From Lutjanus erythropterus (Eukaryota; Chordata; Actinopteri; Lutjaniformes; Lutjanidae), in the NCBI GenBank assembly GCA_020091685.1, contig CM034592.1, positions 39,462,705 through 39,526,704 on the forward strand: 64,000 nt of DNA. Reading direction: 5' to 3'. Position numbers and translations under genes: made by a program. Of the stretch, positions 23,101 to 33,800 are shown one piece after another. The notes below the pieces were generated by a model. That model was not told where the DNA came from, ran no database searches, and worked only from the letters and a program-made list of their open reading frames with translations. Within the stretch, counting starts at the first letter, position 1; each line of letters opens with the position of its first letter.

Positions 23101-26100
23101 CAAAATCAGACATAAATCAATCTGCAACTTTTAGATGTTTCTGCCAAGGAATTATTTTACTTTAATTTTCCTACTTGTGGGCAGCTCTTCCTTATCATTT
23201 GTGCATTGCATTGTGGGAGAATAGCACACATCAACAGTATGTAGTCTTGAATCAGCTCTTTGAGTTTGCTTCATTCTGTTATGTTTCTTGTGTAGTAGTG
23301 TGGAGCACCTTTCATTTCAGTTGGGTGCGTTTGATTTCTCCTCCAGTATCTCCCCAAAAGCCAACACGTGGTGTGCGTGGACATGCCGGGGCACGAGGGG
23401 ACGAGTCGCACTGGGGTAGAGGACTACAGCATTCAGGGCCAGGTTCGCCGAATCCACCAGGTCTGTAGGACTTTGTGTGTCTGCGTGTGTGCTGTAGTGA
23501 CTGCAATACACTGTAATGTAACACATGTTGATAAATCCTAATTAAATATAAACATACATACAAGATTCTTATGGGTGGAAATTAGGTGCTGGAAATCCTT
23601 GAAAACATTTGAATTTTAATGAAATGTATTCAAGGTTTGAAAAGTGTTTGAAGCGTCTTGAGATTGTGATTGCATTACTTCCAAAATAAAAAGTGTTTTT
23701 GCTTTTTGCAGAAAAAGAAAACGACTCCACCTGAGAATCACTTGTTGCTCTGCATGAAACATAAATTTGGTTGTTTATAGCACAATAACATCTTATTTAA
23801 TGTGATGAAGAAATCAAATAATCACTTTAAGCATATGCACGTATGTAAATGCATCATTTGCCGCAGCTTTAAGGTGCAGAAAGAGATTGAAAATGCAGCT
23901 CATGGCCACATTCATGAGTAAATCATAGTATGAGACATATTAGTCTTATAACATAAATACATTTAAATTTGTTAGAAGCAGTGGTGAAGTTTGTTCTATT
24001 TCTTTTCCATATGGGTTTCTATTCCTGATCGTGAGGTCTGTCTGTGTCTCGATCACTTTTCGTGCAGGTCATGAATTATTGCAAGCTTTGGTTCCCTCGT
24101 GGTCCAACATGTAATCTGAGGTCAAGGTTCACCTTTGTTCAGCTCTGCCCTGCAAACGGACTGATCCTCATGAGCTGCTCTCCCCTTAGTTACTGTTGCT
24201 ATGTTGCCAGTTACTTAAAGGAGAAGTTCTTCCTGATAATGAGGTGTTCAGATGTAGTCTGTGTGTGAAGCACAGAGTTCAGGACGTGAGGTCATGGTTA
24301 GCTTAGCTTAGCATAAAGTCTGTCCAAAGTTAAAAAGTAAAAGTCTAATAATTAGTAATGTTCTATGTGGTTGAGGGGTCTCTATTAAAGCACCAACATC
24401 TCAGACCAAAACAAATGCATGCTTTGTTTTTTCTGAAGTTGGATTAAAAAACAGCCGTCTGATCTCACACTGCTCAAAAAGCTCAAATCAAACTGTCAAC
24501 TAGAAAGTGATAATCAATTATGGATCAAGATTCTGACAGCTGCCAATTCATTATCATGACCTCTTGTGAAAAAATGATTCACTGGATGGAAGTTTCACCG
24601 TTTTTCTCTTTAAGTCAATCAATCAATCAATAAATTGGGCGCAAGAAATGAAGAAACATCTGAAAAAAGCTAATAGACCTAACAGCAAACATAAAACACT
24701 TAGAGCTGCAACAATTTAATAGGTTGTTAACTCACAAATAAATTGATCTGCATCTATTTTCATAACCTTTTTTCTTTGAGTCATTTTTTTTAATTTAAAA
24801 AAAGGCACAAGACATTTGAGAACATCATCTTGGACTTTGAACAACATTTCATGGACCAAAACAACGAGTCGATTAATTGAGAAAATAATTAACCAATTAA
24901 TCAATTGTGCGTGACAAATCAAAGGCAGTGCAGGAACTCTGCCTCTGATTGGCTGGCGCTCATTGCCTGCGTTGGTTAGGTTTATTATGGAGGCTAATTT
25001 GCACAGATATGAAAAGGCCACTGGTGTGCCTTGAAATTTTTGCCCTTTGGTGTGTTGTGAGCACAGTTAAATAACACTTCTCTGTCTGTGTCCCTCTTTG
25101 CAGTTTGCGCGGAGCATCGGTCTGGATAAAAGACCCTTTCATCTGGCCGGGGGATCCATGGGTGGGAACGTCACGGGGGTGTACGCTGCCCAGCACCCCT
25201 CCGACCTGTCCGGCGCCACCTTGATTTGCCCGGCAGGTAAACTCAGCAGACGTCTGATCTTCATGACGTTTCAGTGCCTCTCCACTGACATTTATAGAAA
25301 TGTACAATGTTATAACAGCTCCCCAAAAGTGAAGCCAAAGCATGTTGATCGCCCCCTGGTGGCTGGCTGCAGAATAGGTCGCAAATCCTGCCTCCCCAGT
25401 GGTAATAGTTGGGACAAACTAAAACACTTCAAAGTACAAATACATTTTTCTCTAGCATGGTTTCTGTCATTTTAGGTAGTTCTTGTCCCATGTTCATTTT
25501 TCTGATCAGTTTGATTTTAATTGGTTGGTGGGTTTAAAACGTGCAGAGTAGCACACTGAGTTAGCATTGTGAAATCAGTAGCTGTTAGTTAATTTCTACA
25601 CAGTGTAAGAAATATTTGCCTGAAAGTCTGGGGACTCATGTTGTTTTATGTAAAGCATGTGAAGTAAAATGGGTCAGTTTAAAGGGATAGTTCACCCTAA
25701 AATGAAAATTCAGTCATTATCTGCTCACCCTCATGCCAATTGAAGGTTTTCAAACGTTAATAAAAAAACCAACAGAATTAAAACATAAAGTTTCTTCATA
25801 CTGCTCGTCTGGTCTCCTAAAGTCCCTACATGCCAAGTTGACTAAATGAAATGTTATTTACACCATGCTCTTAGCCTGAATCTTCACTTTAGATCCTTAG
25901 CTTGGAGTCACGTTCACGGCACAGCATGTCGCGGCTTTAGGAGACTTGGATTATGTTAGATGAGCAGTGTGGAGGCATTTTATGTTTGTTTTTTTTTCCT
26001 GTTGTTTGTTACGTCTGAAAACTGGTCAGTGTAGAGTGGTAGTGTTTTGCAGACTAAGAAAATAAACCCGACTCTCAATCAGCATGAAGCTAAGAAGATA

Positions 26101-27618
26101 ATCGCAGAATTTTCATTTTTGGGTGAACTATCCTACTAAGATAATATTTCCATGATTTTGATGCTAATTTTTGTTAGCATGTAAATGGGAATCCCCATTA
26201 TGTGTTAGCATTGAGCTAACAAACTAAGTGTGATTCAGATTCTTCCTCCTCGTCCTCCTCTCTGCCCTGCAGGTCTGGTTTATCCCACCGACTCTGAGTT
26301 CATCAGTCGTCTGAGGGAGTTGGAGAAGAGTCAGAAGTACGACTCAAACCCTCTGATCCCCACCACCTCTGAGCAGCTGGCGGACATGCTGAGACTCTGT
26401 TGCCACACCCCTCCCAAACTGCCCCGGCAGGTACGGAGCTGTGTCACCTGCTCGAGAACCCAGATTAAGACACTTTGAAGGCGTCACGCAACTTAAATAT
26501 TCCACATACACTGTCTATATGTCATACAAGTTTCTGAATTAAGAGAATTCAAAGGAACAAAACTGTATACTCTTAGAAATAAAGGTGGTGTGCAGAACCA
26601 CAAAGGGTTCTTCAGCTTGTCCCCAAAGGACAACCCTTTTTTGGTTCCCAGTAGAACCAAAGGATCCACTTGGAACCCTTTGGAAGAGTTATACCTAAAA
26701 CCCAATACTAAGTGTTATACCTAGAACTGTTTGTGAAGGGTTTCACCCAGAAGCCCCTGTGAGAGGTTCTACAGAAAAAACCTTCTGTGGTGGGTTCTAT
26801 AGAGAACCCTGTCTGGAGATTCTATCCAGCCCCTTTCTGCTTTCTAAAGGTGCCAACAAGAACCCATGGAGGAGGTACCGCAAATGTTTTTATATTCCAA
26901 GGGTTTTATGTAGAACCCACCCAAGGGGTTCTGTTGAGAACCCGTTTATATCCCAGGGTTTTTATTAAGAATCCATCCAGGTACTCAGAACCCTTTTATA
27001 TTCCAGGAGGTATTATTTAGAACCCACACTGGGGTTCTACTGAGAACCCCTTTGGTGTTCCAGGGGTTTAATCAAGAGTCCGCCTAGCTGTCAAGAACTC
27101 TTCTGTAGTCCGGGAGTTTTATCAAGAACCCACCCGGGGGTTCTACTGAAAACCGCTTTGTATTCCAGGGTTTTATCTAGACCCCACACAGGGGGTTCTG
27201 CCAAGAAGCCTTTTATGTTCCAGTGGTTTAGGCAAGAACTCACCTAGGTACCAAGAACCATTTTGTATCCCAAGGGTTTTATCTAGAAGTCACCCAGGGG
27301 GTTCTACCAAGATCTCTTTTATATTCCAGGACTTTTAATCAAGAACCCACCCAGGAGGTTCTGCCATGAACCCTTTTATAATCCAGGGATTTACTCTAGA
27401 ACCCATCCAGACGGTTCCCACAAGAACCCTTTTATATTATGGTACAGAGAATCCTTGATAAATCCTTGATGAAAACCATCCTTTTAAAAAGGGTTGTACA
27501 ATTCTGATGTCTCGCTACCAAACACGAAATTGCTATGACTTTATTATAAATCGTCCAATCTGCACCAAACTTCACATGTTTGATAATAGTCCCGACCTGA
27601 GGACATCTACATGACAGT

Positions 27619-27690
<72 letters not shown>

Positions 27691-30600
27691 GTCAGGTCCT
27701 GCGTGGTCTCCTCGACAACAGGATACCCAACAATGGTTTCTACAAAGAAGGTCAGTCTGTTCATATCCATCACCAGCGCTGCTTTTCTCCTCCTCCTCTG
27801 TGATCTCCCTCTTCTCTCCTCTCCTCCTCCTGCTGTCCGTTACAGTTCCAGATCATTAGAGTCGTAATCTAATAAAGTCTCAGACAATTATTTTATCTCA
27901 GTGAAGCCTCCCTCTTTTCCCATCTACTCTGATTTTAATGTACTGATGATGCAAACTCAATGTTTGCTTTTTGTCTTGACAAAATACAGAATGATGTTGG
28001 GAAAGTTACTTTAAAAATGTATTCTGATACAGTTACTAATTACCTGTTAAAAAATGTAATCAGTAATGTAATACATAAAGTATCACAACATTAAAGTAAT
28101 ATACCATGATTACTTTCTATTACTTTTGGATTAAATCAATATAAAATACAGTGAAACTGTTAAGCCTGATGAGGTGTTTTTAGGGCTGCAACTAATGATG
28201 AATTTCATCATTGATTAATTGGTCTATTATTTTCTTTATTTGTCTTTAAATCAATCAATCAGTCAGTAAATTGTAAATGAAGGAACAGCTGGACAAACTA
28301 TACACTTAGAGCTGCAATGATTAATCTATAATTAGTAGACTGTTAAATTAATCTGCATCTATTTTGATGTCGATTAATTGTTTTGAGTCAGTTTTTAAGA
28401 AGAAGCTCCAAATTCTCTGATTTCAGCTTCTTAAATGTGAATATTTTCTGTCTCTCTGACAGTAAAGTGAATATCTCTGAGTTGTGGACAAAACAAGACA
28501 TTCAGTGTTGATTGACATTTTCACCATTTTCTGACATTTCTTGGACCAAACAACTAATCGGTCAATTTAGAAAATAATTGTTAGCTATGTCAGCCCTCCT
28601 CTTTTATCCGGACTTGGGACCGGCAAAGTGACAAAGACACTCTGGCAGAGTTACTGTTTATTTAATTTTATTTTTAATTTTATTTTTGTTTGTTGTTGTT
28701 GTTTGTGGGAACCAGAGCACCTGGAGAAACCCACAAACACTAGGAAAGCAATGGTGATGCTCTGACTAGTGCTTTTTTATTATTATTCTGGAGCCAGGCC
28801 TTGGAAGAATTACCAAAACCACTTCCTCTTCTTCTTTCCTTTCTTATGGCCCTGGCTCGAGGTCATCCATCTGGGGCGCCTCTGACTGCTCATCCTCCTG
28901 CTCGTTGTCTTGGCGAGTCTGCTTGGGGTCCTGTGTGGCCTGAGGGATGGATGACTTGTCCTCTGGCTGCTCTGGACTGTCCAACTCCTTGGCTTTCTTC
29001 AGAGCAACCACAAACTTGTTGCTCTTCTTTTTGCTGTCATCAAACAAAGCCAGGAGCAGAGCTCTCGATTTCTCCATCTCCTCCTGCAGCGAGGTTTTCT
29101 CCCGCTGCCACTGGAAACGGCCGCTCGAGCTGACCTGTGGACTTCTTCACAGCATCTACAAGGTGTTTGTTCTCTTCTTTGTGTCTGCTAAGCTGAGCCA
29201 GATATGATGTTTTTGATTTCCCGATCTCCTCCTGCAGTGAGGTTTTTCCTGCTTCCACTTGAGACGTTCAGTCTTAGCCTTATCTTCAGCCTTGTTAAGC
29301 TCAGCCACAAGTTTTTGTTGCGTTTCTTTCCATCAGGCTGTTCCTCGTACTCAACAGCAGCGAAGACTTTTCCTGCTGCCATTGGAAACGGTCATTCTCT
29401 ACCTGATCTTCAGCTTTCTTGAGTGCAACCATGAGTTTGGTGTTCTCCTGTCTCTCGTAGTCAAGTAGGTCCATATGAGGCTCTTGATATCAGCCTCGCC
29501 AAGAGGGTCAGTTTTCCTCATTCCACTGTCTTCGTTCATCCACCAACTGGCCTTTCGGCCCTCGTCACAGCAGCCACAAGATCTTTCTGTTTCTGCTTGT
29601 CAAACTGGGCCTCATATGTCCCCATTTCTTCATCTCCTCCAGCAGCAAGGTTTCTCCCGCTGCCACTGGAAACTAGTCGCTCCATCTGATCTGCAGCCCT
29701 CTTCAGAGCAGCCTTGAGCTTATTATTCTCATTTTTCTGCTCCTCGACCTGAGCCAGACAGGCAGCTTTAGCTTCCTGGAGGATGCAATCTCCTCCTGGA
29801 AGCTGTGGTGCTCGGCTGCCATTAATTTTGCCTTGGTCACATCAGCTATGATCTTGTTCGTGTTAGCTCTGTGTTCATCCAGCTCGGCGAGATGGGAGCG
29901 CTACATATTCCAGACTTGTCTTAGCCTCCTCTTTCTGTTTAAGCTCTTTCTCCATGTCGCTCAGTTTCTCCTTCATCTTTTTAGCTTCAGCCCTCTCAAA
30001 TAAAAGATCTTTTTCCAACTGTTCTATCTTGAGTCTTTGTCTAAAAGCTGCACCTTCATGTACTGAGAAGTTGTTCGAGGTTGCTTTCAGCTACTGCGCG
30101 TAGCTGCTTCTCAGCAGGCTGCTCCTTCAACGTCTCAATATCATTTTAAATGTTTCGATCTCTTTCTCCATCTGCTTGATTGGATTTCCGTGTCCTTGGT
30201 GTTGGATTGTGGCGGGTGAAGATAATTTGGATTCTTCTTCCAGATCTCCCTTACCGGGATTTCGCTCTCTCCATTTCCTTCTGTTTTCTCTCCTGTCTCT
30301 CCTGTTCCATCTTCAACAGGATAGACTCACCAAACTTGTTGTCTGTCCTCTGTTCCTGTAGCTCGTTGAAATTATGTGAAGTTTCCATCTTGCTTGAGGT
30401 TGCTTTCCACGTGTTCTGTCTTTGTTCTGCTGGATGTTATTGTCTGTCCTCTGTCTTCTGTCTTACTGTACTCTGTTCTCTGAATGCTTTTACAGATGTA
30501 TTTGCTGATACAGGGCTTTGATGACATCATCAAAGGCATAATAATTTGCATATTGTGCACCACTGTTTTTTTTAAAAACCTTTATTTAAAAGACAGTAAT

Positions 30601-30728
30601 GATTTCTACAACATGACAATTAGCATTTTAATAATAAAATGAATATATACTCAGTGTAAAAAGTAAAATATTGCCAGTGTCATTAATATTTTAGTCAGCA
30701 CATAGTTTTTAGGAGGGCAGTCAGCCCC

Positions 30729-30814
<86 letters not shown>

Positions 30815-33800
30815 AAGAGAGTGATGACATCACAATGACATAACCAACATTCCATTGAAATCTGCTTGTTCTAAATCAGGTTTGTATTTGTAACACACAC
30901 ACATTTAAATCAAAACATTTTCCCCATTTTCTTACCATCAGAATTACTTTAAGTTCAAGTAAGTTTAATCTTGATTTGTTAAAACAAAGTCACACTTCAG
31001 TGAGATGGCAGCAAAGTTCAGCACACAGCAACAAAACAGTGATCTCAAGGAGACAGATTCATTGGCACAAAAGACACTGATGTGTGTGTCAGGAGGACCT
31101 GAAGGCCTCTGAGGCGAACAACATACATTACATTACATTACAACATACAATACATACATACAGTATTTAATCTTTTTTTTCAGCTGTGTGTTCCCAGACT
31201 AGGAGTAATAGATTACATGTAACAGGTAACTGTATTCCATTACATTTACAGATAAAAAGATGTGTCAGATCGTTTAGTAGAAAATGGGATTATTAGTAAG
31301 ACTATAATTTTAAAATAAAGGACAACATACCATGCTCAGCGCACACACATTCATTATGATTAAGAAATGTTTACTGGGTGGAAATTTCACGTTTGTTGTC
31401 TTTAAATCAATCCAATCAGTCAGTAAATTGTAAATGAAGGAACAGCTGGACAAACTAATACACTTAGAGCTGCAATGATTAATCTATAATTAGTAGACTG
31501 TTAAATTAATCTGCATCTATTTGATAATCGATTAATTGTTTTGAGTCAGTTTTTAAGAAGAAGCTCCAAATTCTCTGATTTCCTTCTTAAATGTGAATAT
31601 TTTCTATGCGTCTCTCTGACAGTAGTGAATATCTCTGAGTTGTGGACAAAACAAGACATTCAGTGTTGATTGACATTTTTCACCATTTTCTGACATTTCT
31701 TGGACCAAACCTTCTAACGGTCAATTTAGAAAATAATTGTTAGCTATGTCCAGCCCTCCTCTTTTATCCGGGCTTAGACCGCAAAGTGACAAAGAGACAC
31801 TTTGGCAGAGTTACTGTTTATTTAATTTTATTTTTTTATTGAATTTTATCTTTTTATTTTTTTGTTTGTTGTTTTTTGTGGGAACCAGAGCACCTGGAAA
31901 ACCCACAAACACTAGAGGAAAACAATGGTGATGCTCTGACTAGTGCTTTTTATTATTATTCTGGAGCTGGAGGCCTTGGAAAATTACCAAAACCACTTCC
32001 TGATTCTTTCCTTTCTTATGGCCTGGCTCTCAGGTCATCTGTCTGGGAGCGCCTCTGTGCTCATCTTCCTGCTCGTTGTCTTGGCAGTCTGCTTGGGAGT
32101 CCTGTGTGGCCTGAGGATGGATGACTTGTCCTCTGGCAGCTCTGGACACTCCAACTGCTCCTTGGCTTTCTTTAGAGGCAACCACAAGCTTGTTGCTCTT
32201 CTTTTGCTGTCATCAAACAAAGCCAGGAGCAGGCTCTGATTTCTCCATCTCCTCTGCAGCGGGTTTTCTCCCGCTGCCACTGGAGCAACCGCTCTCGAGT
32301 GACCTGTGAGACTTCTTCACAGCATCTACAAGGTGTTTGTTCTCTTCTTTGTGTCTGCTAAGCTGAGCCAGATATGATGTTTTGATTCCTGATCTCCTCC
32401 TGCAGTGAGGTTTTCCTGCTTCCACTTGGGGCGTTCAGTCTTAGCCTTATCTTCAGCCTTGTTAAAGCTCAGCCACAAGTTTTGTTGCGTTCTTTCCATC
32501 AGGCTGTTCCTACTCCAACAGCAGCGAAGACTTTTCCTGCTGCCATTGAAGTAGTCATTCTCTACCTGATCTTCAGCTTTCTTGAGTGCAACCATGAGAT
32601 TTGAGTGTTCTCCTGTCTCTCGTAGTCAAGCAGGTCCATATGAGGGCTCTTGATATCAGCCTCGCCAAGGAGTCAGTTTTCCCTCATTCCACTGTCTTCG
32701 TTCATCCACCAACTGGCCTTCGGCCCTCGTCACAGCAACCACAAGATGGTTCTGTTTCTGCTTGTCAAACAGGCCTCATATGTCCCCATTTTCTTCATCT
32801 CACTCCAGCAGAAAGGTTTTCTCCGGCTGCCTGAAACAGTCGCTCTCCATCTGATCTGCAGCCCTCTCTTCAAGCAGCCTTGGGCTTATTATTCTCATTT
32901 TCTGCTCCTCGACCTGAGCCAGACAGGCAGCTTTAGCTTCCTGGAGGGATGCAATCTCCTCCTGGGCTGTGGTGCTCGGCTGCCATTAATTTTGCCTTGG
33001 TCACATCAGCTATGATCTTGCTTTCATGTTAGCTCTGTGTTCATCAGCTCGGCGAGATGGGCTATATTTCAGACTTGTCTTAGCTTCCCTCTTTCTGTAA
33101 GCTCTTTCTCCATGTCGCTCAGTTTCTCCTTCATCTTTTTAACTTCAGCCCTCTCAAATAAAAGATCTTTTTCCAACTGTTCTATCTTAGTCTTTGTCTA
33201 AAAGCTGCACCTTCATGTACTGAGAAGTTGTTCGAGTTGCTTTCAGCTACTGCATGTAGCTGCTTCTCAACCGGAGCTGCTCCTTCAACGTCTCGATATC
33301 ATTTTTTAAATGTCTCGATCTCTTTTCCATCTGCAACGATTGGATTCCGTGTCCTTGGTGTTGGATTGTGGCGGGTGAAGATAATTTGGATTCTTCTTCC
33401 AGATCTCTTACCGGGATTTCCGCTCTCTCCATTTCCTTCTGTTTTCTCTCCTGTCTCTCCTGTTCCATCTTCAACAGGATAGACTCACCATTGTTGTCTG
33501 TCCTCTGTTCCTGTAGCTCGTTGAAATTATGTGATTTCCATCTTGCTTGAGTTGCTCACGTGTTCTGTCTTTGTTCTGCTGGATGTTATTGTCTGTCCTC
33601 TGTCTTCTGTCTTACTGTACTCTGTTCTCTGAATGCCTTTACAGATGTATTTGCTGATAGAGGGCTTTATGACATCATCAAAGACATAATAATTTGCATA
33701 TTGTGCACCATTTTTTTTTTTTTAAAAACCTTTATTTAAAAGACAGTAATGATTTCTACAACGTGACAATTAGCATTTTAATAATAAAATGAATATACTC

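Larger units (their letters stand above)
28239..31189. repeat. Triplicated ~3-kb unit, copy A
   Basis: Near-identical to 31190-34221 (copy B) and 38378-41966 (copy C), in the same orientation. Contents in order: dispersed GGGCTGCAAC-type repeat, T-rich stretch, coiled-coil frame on the minus strand, its AT-rich upstream region, a TG run, and a tail with CAGTGAGATGGCAGCAAAGT and GGAGGACCTGAAGGCCTCTG. A and B are directly adjacent. Copy A lacks the first part of the unit that B and C share (AGTAATAGATTACATGTAAC). Confidence 0.9.

Noticed and set aside
28801-29717. Plus-strand frames over coiled-coil copy A (Ser/Leu/Phe-rich)
   Set aside because: They are the complement of the charged coiled-coil frame. 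The minus strand gives the coherent heptad pattern in all three copies.
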